DNA of 44,476 nucleotides, taken from the NCBI RefSeq assembly GCF_009755815.1, contig NZ_WRPK01000021.1:1-44476 (forward strand), written 5' to 3'. How positions within the stretch are numbered: the stretch's first letter is position 1; each line of letters starts with the position of its first letter. This document shows positions 24,840 to 33,842 of this stretch, one piece after another. The position numbers were made by a program, and so were the translations under genes. The stretch is from Flavisphingomonas formosensis. Lineage in GTDB: Bacteria; Pseudomonadota; Alphaproteobacteria; Sphingomonadales; Sphingomonadaceae. The notes below the pieces were generated by a model. It saw only the letters and a list, made by a program, of their open reading frames with translations, had not been told where the DNA came from and ran no database searches.

Positions 24840-27380
24840 ATGAATATATCGACTCGAAATCATGGAATGATTCGTTTGGTTTCGACATCTTCGGTCGTGG
24901 CTATGGCGCTCATTTCCACCAGTGCTTTCGCAAATGATGCGCCGCCAGCTGCTGCGTCAAGCGTGCCGGCTGGCGAGGCGGGTGCTTCTCTGGGCGATAT
25001 CGTCGTGACGGCGCGCCGTGTGGAGGAGAGGCTGGAGAAGGTTCCGGTCGCCATCACGGCTTTCAGTGGTGCGGCTCTGACCGAGCGTCGGGTGCTCGGT
25101 GAACAGGATCTGCAACAGGCGGTTCCGGGCCTCACGATCCGCACGCTTAACTCGGATCTGAATACAAATTATACGTTGCGCGGGCAGGGCGTCGATGCGT
25201 TCTCGACATCTGCGTCGGCGGTAGCGACATATTTTAATGAAGTGAACAGCTTCGGTTTCAGAACCGTTGAATTTTTCGATATGGCATCTCTCCAGGTTCT
25301 GAAGGGCCCGCAAGGCACCTTGTTCGGTCGAAACTCAACCGGCGGCGCCGTGCTTTATGCTAGCCAGGCTCCGGTCTTGGGTGAGCTCTCGGGCTACGGA
25401 CGTCTTGGTTATGGCAACTATGATACGATCGAGGTGGAGGGCGCGGTCAATATTCCGCTGACGGACAATCTGGCGGCGCGTGTTGCCGGGTTGTACAAGA
25501 GCCACGATGGATACCAGACGAATCTGTTCGACGGCTCGCACCCGGGATCGCTCAAGACACGGGATATCCGTGGCACCTTGCTATATTCGTCCGGAGGAAT
25601 TCGGGACCAATTGACGGTACAATATAGTTCGTGGCGAGGGATAGGTAAATCGCTCGCGCCCTGGTACCAAGATTCGCCTTTGGGCCCTGGTCATGGCGCC
25701 TATGGATTTGCCTCACTTGCCTATCCATCGGCGGGTTATGTCACGGCCTTCAATCCCGATGGCTCGCAGGATTATCTTTCGCCGATCACCGAAATTCGGC
25801 AGCTGCAGGCGAAATACGGCTTTACGGGCTATGATTCCTACGCAGCATGGGCCAAGGCAAATCTAGGCTTCTATGAAGTGATGAGCCGCAACAAGGATGA
25901 GCAGTCCGGCCATCAGATATTGCTGACGAACTCCTTTTCCGCTGATCTAAGCGACGATATCACGCTCAAGAACATTACCGGTTATCAGTATACACGATCG
26001 AGCGCGAGCGGCGATAATATCGCGTCGCCGTTCATGGGGCAATTTCTCGGCCAGGTCTCCGTTACAACGGACGCCGCAGGCAATGTTGTACCGCAGTTCA
26101 ATTATACGCAGCCTTATTATATCGATAAGGGCGTTTCAAACGAGCTGCAGCTTCAGGGAAAAGCTCTGGATAGTAAGCTCAACTTCGTAGTCGGATTATA
26201 TTATTCGTGGCATAGCGCCGGTCAGAGCGTGCCCTACAACGTGTTCCCGGATTCAAATGTATTTTATCCGGATGGGCAGGGCGGGGTCGATTGGAATCTC
26301 GTCGCTTCGGCGAACGGGCGTGGGCTCTTCGACGTGATTTACACGAGCTATGCGGCGTTTGCGCAGGCGAATTACGAGCTTCTGCCTAAGCTCAGGCTTA
26401 CGGCCGGCATCCGGGAAACACACGATTTGGTCAAGCTGCGCCGCAAAGGCTGCGATGCACCGTTCGGCGAGGGCGCCTGCGACGACAAGGCCAACACCAA
26501 CGGGCCGTTCAAGATGTCGAATCTGAGCACGAAGTCCACATTGCCGAGCTGGACGGTCGGGCTGGACTATCAGGCTACCGAGCATCTGTTGCTTTACTTT
26601 GCCCAGCGGGGAAGCTATCGATCCGGATCGATTAACGGAAGCGCCGCGAGCTTCAGCCCAGAACGCGGATTTTACACGGATCCGTTCAAGCCCGAGAAAA
26701 CCTACGACTTCGAAATTGGAGCGAAGTTCGGCGGCAGGATCGGGACGATGCCGGCGCGATTGAATGTCGCGCTTTACGACCAGCATATCAAGAATATCCA
26801 GCGCTCGGTTTTCTTCGACGATGGCGGCGGTCAGACCGCGCTCACCGGAAACGTCAAAAAGGGTGAGAGCAAGGGCATCGAGGTGGATGCCATGATCCAG
26901 CCGGCCGGATGGCTCGAGCTCGGTGGGCAGGGTTCCTACACCCATTTCCGCTACACGGATCCGCGTGCCACCATCGGCTCGAAGACTTTTCTTTTCGGTC
27001 ATCCGGCGGATACGCCTACCTGGACGGGATCTGCATATGTCAAGTTCAAGCATGAAATGGCAGATAATGCGGGCCGCTTGATTTATACCGTCGACGCTTA
27101 CGGTCAGACGAGCTCCTTCTTCTCGAATCTCAACAATATCTCGGCGCCGGCAGATCAGTTCATACCGAACGCGAAGCTTCCCGGCTATCATCTGATCAAC
27201 ATGCGACTCCAGTGGGACGGTATTGCCGGTTCGAGGGTGAGCGCGGCGATGTGGGTCAAGAATTTGACCCAGGAGCATTATTATTCGGGTGTGATGCCGA
27301 TGTATCTGCTCCTTGGCGTGAACGGATCCATGGTGGGCAACCCCCGCACGTTCGGCGGAGAGGTCAGCTTCAAGTTCTAA
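24840..27380 (+). CDS. TonB-dependent outer-membrane receptor 1
   Basis: 846 residues. The signal peptide (SSVVAMALISTSAFA) and a TonB box (GDIVVTARRVEE) come first. The plug domain includes LQVLKGPQGTLFGRN, followed by STGGAVLYASQAP. A long 22-strand-type beta-barrel ends in a terminal Phe (FGGEVSFKF). Such receptors bring scarce or bulky substrates across the outer membrane using TonB energy, and in sphingomonads they are the usual uptake route for hydrophobic aromatics and terpenoids. GGAGGGGAGTGGA precedes ATG 24840. Base composition is visibly lower in GC than most neighbours, as often seen in receptors. Its promoter probably overlaps the operator at 24489. It probably belongs with the downstream LuxE-LuxC-ADH genes. 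Confidence 0.94.
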   Translation: MNISTRNHGMIRLVSTSSVVAMALISTSAFANDAPPAAASSVPAGEAGASLGDIVVTARRVEERLEKVPVAITAFSGAALTERRVLGEQDLQQAVPGLTIRTLNSDLNTNYTLRGQGVDAFSTSASAVATYFNEVNSFGFRTVEFFDMASLQVLKGPQGTLFGRNSTGGAVLYASQAPVLGELSGYGRLGYGNYDTIEVEGAVNIPLTDNLAARVAGLYKSHDGYQTNLFDGSHPGSLKTRDIRGTLLYSSGGIRDQLTVQYSSWRGIGKSLAPWYQDSPLGPGHGAYGFASLAYPSAGYVTAFNPDGSQDYLSPITEIRQLQAKYGFTGYDSYAAWAKANLGFYEVMSRNKDEQSGHQILLTNSFSADLSDDITLKNITGYQYTRSSASGDNIASPFMGQFLGQVSVTTDAAGNVVPQFNYTQPYYIDKGVSNELQLQGKALDSKLNFVVGLYYSWHSAGQSVPYNVFPDSNVFYPDGQGGVDWNLVASANGRGLFDVIYTSYAAFAQANYELLPKLRLTAGIRETHDLVKLRRKGCDAPFGEGACDDKANTNGPFKMSNLSTKSTLPSWTVGLDYQATEHLLLYFAQRGSYRSGSINGSAASFSPERGFYTDPFKPEKTYDFEIGAKFGGRIGTMPARLNVALYDQHIKNIQRSVFFDDGGGQTALTGNVKKGESKGIEVDAMIQPAGWLELGGQGSYTHFRYTDPRATIGSKTFLFGHPADTPTWTGSAYVKFKHEMADNAGRLIYTVDAYGQTSSFFSNLNNISAPADQFIPNAKLPGYHLINMRLQWDGIAGSRVSAAMWVKNLTQEHYYSGVMPMYLLLGVNGSMVGNPRTFGGEVSFKF

Positions 27381-27409
27381 TCGTGCCGACCATTGAGCGA
27401 TAATGACAG

Positions 27410-27437
27410 GGAAGGCCGGCGTTTGGGACGGCCTTCC
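27410..27437 (+). terminator. hairpin after TonB receptor 1
   Basis: Arms GGAAGGCCG (27410-27418) and CGGCCTTCC (27429-27437) are perfect with a 10-nt loop, 29 bp after the receptor stop. No T tract follows, so it may attenuate rather than end transcription into the LuxE-like gene. Confidence 0.6.
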
Positions 27438-27502
27438 ATTCCGGAGGCGACGATTGGGTTAAGATAAAGAGGCCTGGGGGCTTGTTCGGATGGGAGAGTG
27501 AT

Positions 27503-28930
27503 ATGGACATGGGCGAAGCGGAGGTCGCAGATTTCCTCGATGGTCCACTTCATTTTTGTCGAAAAAATGGATTGGATTGGTTGACCCTGGGGCGGGCCGA
27601 TCTCGAAAGACTGCAGCTCATCGGCCTCAGGCAGCGGTTCGAGCAATGTCGCGAGAGCGTTCCGGTCCTGAAGCGGCTGGCGGACAATCAGGGAATCCGC
27701 GAGATATCGCGTTTGGAGGATGCACTTCCGCTGCTCTACACCAGCCAGACCTATAAATCCTATCCATCGGCGCTCGTCGATCAGCACCGGTTCGATCAGC
27801 TTACGAAATGGCTCGACAAGCTGACGATGCACGACCTTTCGAAGGTCGACGTGTCCGGCTGCCAGAGCATCGACAGCTGGATGACGACGATCAAGCGCGA
27901 AACGCCGCTGCTGATGATCCACACGTCGGGCACCAGCGGTACAATGTCGTTCGTTCCCTCGACGAAGCGGGAATGGGAAAAATTCGTCGAGCAGTTCGTG
28001 CTCTGGCTATTCGGCGATCCGGCCGAGCTGACGCTCCCGCTCGATGTCGATTGCATCTATCCTTATTATCGTGACGGTGGCTGGAGCCATGCCGCGGCCA
28101 ACGACTGCCTGGTCAAGCTGGTGGCCGGTAATGAGGAGCGCTTCCATGCCGCCTATCCCGGCCGGCTCAGTTCCGACCTGTTGTTGATGGGAATCCGTCA
28201 CCAGATCGCGACGGCGAAGGGCGAGGTGTCGACCTTCCGCCTGAGCCCCGAAGTGGCCGCCCGGCGGGAGGAGTTCGAAGCGCAGCAGCGGGCGATGCCG
28301 GACAATGCGCGGGCATTTTTCGAAACCCTCTGCGATGAGCTCTCCGGGCGCCGCGTCTTCACACAGGTGACGACGAGCATGTTGTTCAAGATCGCGCAGG
28401 AGGGTCTGAAAGGCGGCAAGCAGGGCATTTTCTCGCCTGATTCGGTCATCGTTTCGGGCGGCGGCGCGAAGGGCATCGCCCTGCCGCCGGATTGGGAGGA
28501 GACGGTCAAGACTTTCTTCGGCGTCAGGGAGATCGCGATGTTCTTCGGAATGTCCGAGATGATCGCGCTCTATCGTCGTTGCGAGCACGGGCATTATCAC
28601 GCGCCGGCCTGGAGCATTCCCTATGTGCTGGATATCGAGAGCGGCAAGCCGCTGCCGCGCGAGGGACGGCAGAGCGGCCGGTTCGCCTGCTACGATCTAC
28701 TGATCGACTCCCGCTGGGGCGGTTTCATCAGCGGCGACTATGTCACGATGGATTGGGAGACGAGCTGCGCCTGCGGCCGGACCGGACCTCATATCGTCGA
28801 CGGCATCCGCCGCGTCGCGGACGTGCAGAAGGAAGGCGCAGGCGAGGACAAGATCAGCTGCGCGCTCACTCCCGATGCCTATGAGGACGCGCTCGATTTC
28901 CTCAATGCCGCCGAAACCCTAGGAGGCTGA
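27503..28930 (+). CDS. LuxE-like acyl-protein synthetase / AMP-forming ligase
   Basis: 475 residues. The LuxE/PaaK-like pattern includes PLLYTSQTYKSYPSALVD near residue 76 and MIHTSGTSGTMSFVPSTKRE, a TSGTSG AMP-binding loop at about 141-146. SGGGAKGIALPPDWE and a C-terminal CACGRTGPHIVDGIRR with two Cys also fit. LuxE enzymes activate a fatty acid as acyl-AMP, then pass the acyl group to a Cys of LuxE and on to the LuxC reductase. At 475 residues it is longer than classic LuxE (about 370). It starts at ATG 27503 behind GGGAGAG and lies 3 bp before the LuxC-like gene. There is no LuxD or LuxAB here, so the partner acid probably comes from the catabolic pathway. Confidence 0.85.
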   Translation: MDMGEAEVADFLDGPLHFCRKNGLDWLTLGRADLERLQLIGLRQRFEQCRESVPVLKRLADNQGIREISRLEDALPLLYTSQTYKSYPSALVDQHRFDQLTKWLDKLTMHDLSKVDVSGCQSIDSWMTTIKRETPLLMIHTSGTSGTMSFVPSTKREWEKFVEQFVLWLFGDPAELTLPLDVDCIYPYYRDGGWSHAAANDCLVKLVAGNEERFHAAYPGRLSSDLLLMGIRHQIATAKGEVSTFRLSPEVAARREEFEAQQRAMPDNARAFFETLCDELSGRRVFTQVTTSMLFKIAQEGLKGGKQGIFSPDSVIVSGGGAKGIALPPDWEETVKTFFGVREIAMFFGMSEMIALYRRCEHGHYHAPAWSIPYVLDIESGKPLPREGRQSGRFACYDLLIDSRWGGFISGDYVTMDWETSCACGRTGPHIVDGIRRVADVQKEGAGEDKISCALTPDAYEDALDFLNAAETLGG

Positions 28931-28933
28931 ACC

Positions 28934-30415
28934 ATGACCAAAGTCTATAACGCCGGTGTCGCGATCCGTGGCCGCTGGATCGACGACAATCTGGGTTCCT
29001 TCGGTGGCCGCAGCGCCGGGGTCGAGTTTCGCTCGCCCGATCCGAGGGTCATCGTCGGCCAGCTGCCGCTGTCGACGCCGGATGCGCTTTCGGATCTCTA
29101 CCGGTTGAGCATGGACGAGATCCTCGACTATCTGGAGCGGCTGGGCGAGCGGCTCGATCTGCGGCGCAATGCCTATCTCCAGGAGGCGCTGGAGGCGTCC
29201 TGCCTGACCTCGCCGCTGACCGAGACCGTGCAGGCCGCCGCGTATGAATCCCTGGCCCCGATCTTCAACCGCGAGATCGTCTCGGAGATGATCGATACCT
29301 CGATCGGCCTAGGCTATCTGGAGGGCTGGGTCGATCGCAAGATGTTTGACGGGCGCACCTTGTCGGTGCGGGCGTTCGGATCGCGCGCCCTGCACATCAT
29401 CGCCGGCAACGGTGCGCTGATCGCGGCGCTGACGGTGATCCGCAACGCCATCACCCGCAGCGATGCGATCATCAAGAGCCCTTCGAACGATCCGTTCACG
29501 GCGCTGGCGATCGCGCGCACGATGATCGAGATGGCGCCGGATCACCCCATCACCCGCCACATTTCGGTGGCTTATTGGAAGGGGGGAGACCAGGCGGTCG
29601 AGGAGCAGCTGTACAATCCGCGCAGCCTGGAAAAGATCGTCGCGTGGGGCGGCTTCGCCTCGATCAAGCATGTGACCAGATATTTGCAGCCGGGGCTGCA
29701 GCTGATCTCGATGGATCCAAAGCGCAGCGTCAGCATCATCGGGCCGGAAGCGTTCGCTAGCGAAGCCGCGTTGCGCGACGTGGCCATCCGCTTGGCGACC
29801 GACGTCGGAGCGGCCAATCAGGAAGCCTGCGCGAGCGCGCGGGTGGTCTATGCCCTGTCGGGGACGGACGATGCCGGCCTCGCCAAGCTTCAGCATCTCG
29901 CCCGCGAAACCTATCGCGAGCTGGTGGCGCTGCCCGACGACGTGTCCACGCCCTGCCGGGAAATGGACAGCGAACTGCGCGACTGCCTCGAGGCGACCAA
30001 GCTCAGCGACGACTGGTACACCGTGGTCGGCGGCGAAAAGGACGAGGGCGCGGTCATAGTCTCGCACCTGCCTTCCCCGGTTGATTTCGCGCCACGGCTC
30101 GGCAAGCGGATCGCCAATCTCGTTCCCGTGGACAGCATGGACGAGGTGATCGCTGCCGTCGACTCCTACACGCAGACCGTCGGCATCTATCCCGACAGCC
30201 TGATGTATGAGCTGCGTGACCGACTGCCTCTGTTCGGAGCCCAGCGCTTCACGTCGCTCGGCTATGCCTGCAATCCTTCCTTCTCCGGGCCCTGGGACGC
30301 GCTGGAGCCGCTGCGGGAAATGTGCCGCTGGGTGATTCTGGAGGATTGCGATCCGGCCAAGACGCCGCCGATGTGGGAAGCCGGCGTGATGTTCCGCACG
30401 ACTGAGGCCGCCTGA
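28934..30415 (+). CDS. LuxC-like acyl reductase (aldehyde-forming)
   Basis: 493 residues, the size of LuxC. A HIIAGNGALIAALTVIRNAI block (about 154-173) lies in the nucleotide-binding part. A central VGAANQEACASARVVYAL carries Cys299, matching the acyl-accepting Cys of LuxC. The late LGYACNPSFSGPWDALEPLR is also LuxC-like. LuxC reduces acyl groups received from LuxE (or acyl-CoA) to aldehyde with NADPH. The start follows AGGAGGCTGAACC and lies 3 bp after the LuxE-like stop. The ADH gene starts 3 bp after it. The set acid ligase - acyl reductase - ADH suggests acid to aldehyde to alcohol, or the reverse. Confidence 0.9.
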   Translation: MTKVYNAGVAIRGRWIDDNLGSFGGRSAGVEFRSPDPRVIVGQLPLSTPDALSDLYRLSMDEILDYLERLGERLDLRRNAYLQEALEASCLTSPLTETVQAAAYESLAPIFNREIVSEMIDTSIGLGYLEGWVDRKMFDGRTLSVRAFGSRALHIIAGNGALIAALTVIRNAITRSDAIIKSPSNDPFTALAIARTMIEMAPDHPITRHISVAYWKGGDQAVEEQLYNPRSLEKIVAWGGFASIKHVTRYLQPGLQLISMDPKRSVSIIGPEAFASEAALRDVAIRLATDVGAANQEACASARVVYALSGTDDAGLAKLQHLARETYRELVALPDDVSTPCREMDSELRDCLEATKLSDDWYTVVGGEKDEGAVIVSHLPSPVDFAPRLGKRIANLVPVDSMDEVIAAVDSYTQTVGIYPDSLMYELRDRLPLFGAQRFTSLGYACNPSFSGPWDALEPLREMCRWVILEDCDPAKTPPMWEAGVMFRTTEAA

Positions 30416-30418
30416 GCG

Positions 30419-31468
30419 ATGACCATGGTCCCCGCGAAGGCATATGCCGCTCTGCAGCCGGCCGCCCCGCTCGAGCCCTATCGAATGGAGCGGCGTTCGC
30501 CCGGCGCGCACGATCTCCTCATGGAAATCCTCTATTGTGGGATTTGCCATACCGACATCCACCAGACCCAGGGAGAGTTTCCCGGCTCGATCTTCCCGAT
30601 GGTGCCCGGTCATGAGGTCGTCGGCCGGGTGGTGGCGACCGGGGCAGAAGTCAGCACCTACAAGGTGGGCGACGTCATCGGCGTCGGCTGCTTTGTCGAC
30701 TCCTGCCGGGAGTGCCGTGACTGTGCCGAGGGCGAGGAACAGTTCTGCGACCTGATGGTGCCGACATATAATGGCCTAGAACGGGACGGCAAAACGCCGA
30801 CCTACGGAGGCTATTCGTCACACATGACCGTCGACGAGCGATATGCGCTCAGAATTCCGGAAGGATTGGATCCCGCCGCGGCGGCGCCTCTGCTCTGTGC
30901 GGGGATCACCACCTATTCGCCGTTGCGCCACTGGAATGTGGGCCCTGGCAGCAAGGTGGGCGTCGTCGGCTTGGGCGGGCTCGGGCATATGGCGGTCAAG
31001 CTCGCCGCGGCCATGGGAGCGGACGTCACCGTGTTCAGCACGTCCGCCGACAAACGGGAGGATGCCCTGCGTCTGGGGGCTAGGGATTTCGTCTTGAGCA
31101 GAGACCCAGACACATTCCAGCGGCTCGCGGGCCGGTTCGATCTGATCATGAATACCGTCTCCGCCAGCATCCCCTACGACTCCTATATCAGCCTGCTGCA
31201 GCGCGACGGCACCCTGGTGCTGCTCGGAGTTTCCATGGAACCGATGGAACTCAGCGGATTTCCCTTGATCGCCCGGCGCAAGAAAATTGCCGGCTCACCG
31301 ATCGGGGGCATTCGCGAAACCCAGGAGATGCTCGATTTTTGCGCCGTGCACGGCCTTGGCGCCGATATCGAGGTCATTCCGATTCAGCAGGCGGATACGG
31401 CCTTCCAGCGCGTGGTGAAGGGCGATGTTCGTTATCGCTTCGTCATCGATATGGCGTCTTTGGCGTAG
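30419..31468 (+). CDS. zinc-dependent alcohol dehydrogenase (cinnamyl-alcohol type)
   Basis: 349 residues of a medium-chain, zinc-dependent ADH. The catalytic zinc site is YCGICHTDIHQTQGEF (Cys40) and VPGHEVVGRV (His65, Glu66). The structural zinc set is CRECRDCAEGEEQFC (Cys96, 99, 102, 110). The NAD(P) motif is VGVVGLGGLGHMAVKLA. This layout is that of the cinnamyl-alcohol/YahK-like aldehyde reductases, which favour NADPH and reduce aldehydes to alcohols or the reverse. It is the third gene of the LuxE-LuxC-ADH run, with a 3-bp gap. It can therefore take the aldehyde produced by LuxC. Confidence 0.93.
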   Translation: MTMVPAKAYAALQPAAPLEPYRMERRSPGAHDLLMEILYCGICHTDIHQTQGEFPGSIFPMVPGHEVVGRVVATGAEVSTYKVGDVIGVGCFVDSCRECRDCAEGEEQFCDLMVPTYNGLERDGKTPTYGGYSSHMTVDERYALRIPEGLDPAAAAPLLCAGITTYSPLRHWNVGPGSKVGVVGLGGLGHMAVKLAAAMGADVTVFSTSADKREDALRLGARDFVLSRDPDTFQRLAGRFDLIMNTVSASIPYDSYISLLQRDGTLVLLGVSMEPMELSGFPLIARRKKIAGSPIGGIRETQEMLDFCAVHGLGADIEVIPIQQADTAFQRVVKGDVRYRFVIDMASLA

Positions 31469-31569
31469 GAGCGGGATCGGTCCGGCGTCGCCTTGGATAT
31501 CCGGCACATTTCGTTTTGGTGCGTGGGTCTTGGGCAATGGTTCTCACAGATGGACGACATCTGCATTTG

Positions 31570-31585
31570 TCATCACAATCGTTGA
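31570..31585 (+). promoter_or_regulatory. TCAAC-N6-GTTGA-type operator upstream of SDR at 31640
   Basis: TCATC-ACAATC-GTTGA, one mismatch. The right arm contains TTGACG (31582-31587), followed by 18 nt and TAGGGT (31606-31611). It starts a gene run of an SDR, the SDR-SCP2 fusion, LLM 2 and the epoxide hydrolase. Confidence 0.6.
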
Positions 31586-31639
31586 CGAAAGTCGGCGGCC
31601 GCGGTTAGGGTTCCGCGTAAATCCAGTTCGGAAGCGACG

Positions 31640-32455
31640 ATGATGGGCATGGATCACGCATTGAAAGTGCTCGTCACCGGGGGCAACAGGGGGTTGGGCC
31701 TCGGCATCGCTTCCGCCTATGCCGAGCGGGGCGACCATGTGCAGATCACGTGCCGCGACGCTTCGCCTCGACCGGATCGACCAGGCATGGAAACCATTGC
31801 CGGCGTCGAGATCACCGACGATGCTGCGATGGGCAGGCTGGGCGAACGGATCGGGGCCGCTCCGCTCGACATCCTGGTGTGTAATGCCGGCGTCAATCTC
31901 GATTCACCTGGTCTGGAGGGAATCGACGTCGCCAATGTCGCGCAGGTCTTCGACGTCAATGTACTGGGGTGTATCCGCACCGTGCTGGCCATGCTGCCGC
32001 ATATGGCAGAGAAGGGGAAGATCATGTTGATCGGCAGCATGGGCCTGCTGCCGTTGGGCATTCTCAGGACAGCACCGATCAGCAATTACGGCTATCGCAT
32101 GTCGAAGGCGGCGCTGGTCTCTTTCGGGCATGCCCTTGCCCATGAGATCGCGCCGCGGGGGATCGCCGTGGCGATCGTCTCGCCCGGCGCGGTCGATACC
32201 GATATGCTGCGAACCGTGGCGGCGCGCAGCGGTGCGCTCGAGGCCGCGCGCAGTTCGGCGCGTGATATTTTCGAGGCGGGGCGAATCCTGCGTGATCGCA
32301 TGGATCGGCTTACGCTCGATCATTCGCCAGCCTATGACCGCGATCCCGAAGGCAATGCTGCGATTCCCGAAGAGATCAGGCAATCTCTGCTGGTCATCAA
32401 TTCCGCGCAAACTGCGCAGGCCGGAATGCTGGCGCAACCCGAAATCCGGTCATGA
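31640..32455 (+). CDS. short-chain dehydrogenase/reductase
   Basis: 271 residues. VLVTGGNRGLGLGIASAYAE holds the NAD(P) motif. DILVCNAGVNLDSPG, LIGSMGLLPLG with the catalytic Ser, YRMSK (Tyr-x3-Lys) and GIAVAIVSPGAVDTDMLRTV follow. The layout is like that of the small C-factor-like SDRs. The start could be ATG 31640 or 31643. The gene runs into the SDR-SCP2 fusion 55 bp downstream. The role is inferred from the neighbourhood as an alcohol/ketone step. Confidence 0.88.
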   Translation: MMGMDHALKVLVTGGNRGLGLGIASAYAERGDHVQITCRDASPRPDRPGMETIAGVEITDDAAMGRLGERIGAAPLDILVCNAGVNLDSPGLEGIDVANVAQVFDVNVLGCIRTVLAMLPHMAEKGKIMLIGSMGLLPLGILRTAPISNYGYRMSKAALVSFGHALAHEIAPRGIAVAIVSPGAVDTDMLRTVAARSGALEAARSSARDIFEAGRILRDRMDRLTLDHSPAYDRDPEGNAAIPEEIRQSLLVINSAQTAQAGMLAQPEIRS

Positions 32456-32510
32456 TCCTGGATTGCGCACGATGACGATCCGATGCAATTATCGAATAGA
32501 GGATGAGAAG

Positions 32511-33752
32511 ATGAAGTCATATGCAGGCAAGCTCGCAGTACTGACGGGTGGCGGCAGCGGCATCGGCCGGGAGCTCGTCATTCTTCTGGCTGCCGAGGGC
32601 TGCTCGGTCGCGATGTGCGATCTGAACGGTCCCGCGATGGAGGAGACCCGCAGGCGCGCCATGGCGGTCGCCAAGGATGGCGTGCGCGTCACCAGCCATA
32701 TTGCCGACATCACCGACGAAGCCGCCGTGGAACGCTTCCGCGATGAAGTGCTCGCCCAGCACGAGACCGATCATGTCAATCTGCTGTTCAACAATGCCGG
32801 CATCTTCGGTGCCGGCAGCTTTCTGGAGGACGACCGCGCCGCCTGGGAGCGGGTTTATGCGGTGTGCTGGTATGGCGTCTATTATCCATGCCGTGTGTTC
32901 GTGCCACTGGTGGTGGCGGCGGAGGAAGGGCATGTCATCAACACCGCCAGCGTCAATGCCTTGCGCGCGACCCATGGGCCGGGCACGCCCAGCACCTCCT
33001 ACAGCGCCGGCAAATGGGCCGTGCGGGGATTCACCGAAGCGTTGATCGAGGATTTCAAGACGCACGCACCCCATGTCGGCGTGTCGCTGGTCATGCCCGG
33101 CGGCGTCGGCACGGCGATCCGCGCCAACAGCCAGAAGATCATCGATGCAGCGAGCGCCGAGGGCAAGGCTAATTCCGGCACCGGGCATTTGCGCTCCTAC
33201 CTGGTCGGCATGGGCGTGCCGGTCCAGGATTCGCCGGAATCCACGATCCAGCATCTGCTCACCGTGCAGCAGTCGGACGTCTTCGCCATGCCGCCGCCCC
33301 GGGCCGCACGGCAGGTCCTGGATGGCGTGCTCGAAGGACGCTGGCGGATCTTCATCGGCATCGGTGCAGTCGAGCTCGATGCGGCGGTGCGCGCTGAGCC
33401 GGAACGAATCTACGACGCCGATGCGCCGTCGCTGATCAATCGCGATCTGTTGATCGGCATCATGACATTGAGCAGTGAGCGCTTCCAACCGGAAGAGGGT
33501 GGGCCGGCCGACGGCCTCTATGAATTCCACTTGGACTCGACGCCGATCTTTGGCCGCGTGGCCGGTGGCCGGGCGCTGTTCACGCGCGACTGCGCGGACA
33601 AGGCGGACGTCGTCGTGAAGGCTGAGCTTCCCACCTTCAGCGCGCTGATCCTCAAGCAGGAAGATCTGGATAGCGCGATCGCGAAAGGCCAAGTGACGAT
33701 CAGCGGCGATAAGGCGCGGGTGCAACAACTGCTGGATGCGGTGAGAGTCTGA
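32511..33752 (+). CDS. SDR fused to an SCP2-like lipid-binding domain
   Basis: 413 residues. Residues 1-280 are an SDR with LAVLTGGGSGIGRELVILLA, LLFNNAGIFGAG, NTASVNAL and YSAGK (Tyr-x3-Lys). From about 310 comes a second domain that resembles SCP2/sterol-carrier-like domains: LYEFHLDSTPIFGRVAGGRA, then KADVVVKAELPTFSALILKQ and IAKGQVTISGDKARVQQLLD. SCP2 domains bind sterols or fatty acyl chains, so the enzyme may act on a hydrophobic polycyclic or long-chain substrate held by this domain. ATG 32511 follows GAGGATGAGAAG. It lies 55 bp after the previous SDR and 90 bp before the second LLM gene. Confidence 0.85.
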   Translation: MKSYAGKLAVLTGGGSGIGRELVILLAAEGCSVAMCDLNGPAMEETRRRAMAVAKDGVRVTSHIADITDEAAVERFRDEVLAQHETDHVNLLFNNAGIFGAGSFLEDDRAAWERVYAVCWYGVYYPCRVFVPLVVAAEEGHVINTASVNALRATHGPGTPSTSYSAGKWAVRGFTEALIEDFKTHAPHVGVSLVMPGGVGTAIRANSQKIIDAASAEGKANSGTGHLRSYLVGMGVPVQDSPESTIQHLLTVQQSDVFAMPPPRAARQVLDGVLEGRWRIFIGIGAVELDAAVRAEPERIYDADAPSLINRDLLIGIMTLSSERFQPEEGGPADGLYEFHLDSTPIFGRVAGGRALFTRDCADKADVVVKAELPTFSALILKQEDLDSAIAKGQVTISGDKARVQQLLDAVRV

Positions 33753-33842
33753 GCCTCGGCCGAGGCGCGGCATCGGGTCAACTTCAAGATCCGATACGGA
33801 CGCAGTCGCGCATCGCCGTTTGGGCGCATAAGGAATGGGCAC

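Noticed and set aside
27503-30415. A bioluminescence (lux) operon
   Set aside because: There is no luxA, luxB or luxD; the LLM proteins elsewhere in the cluster look like F420-type oxidoreductases, and the next gene is an ADH.
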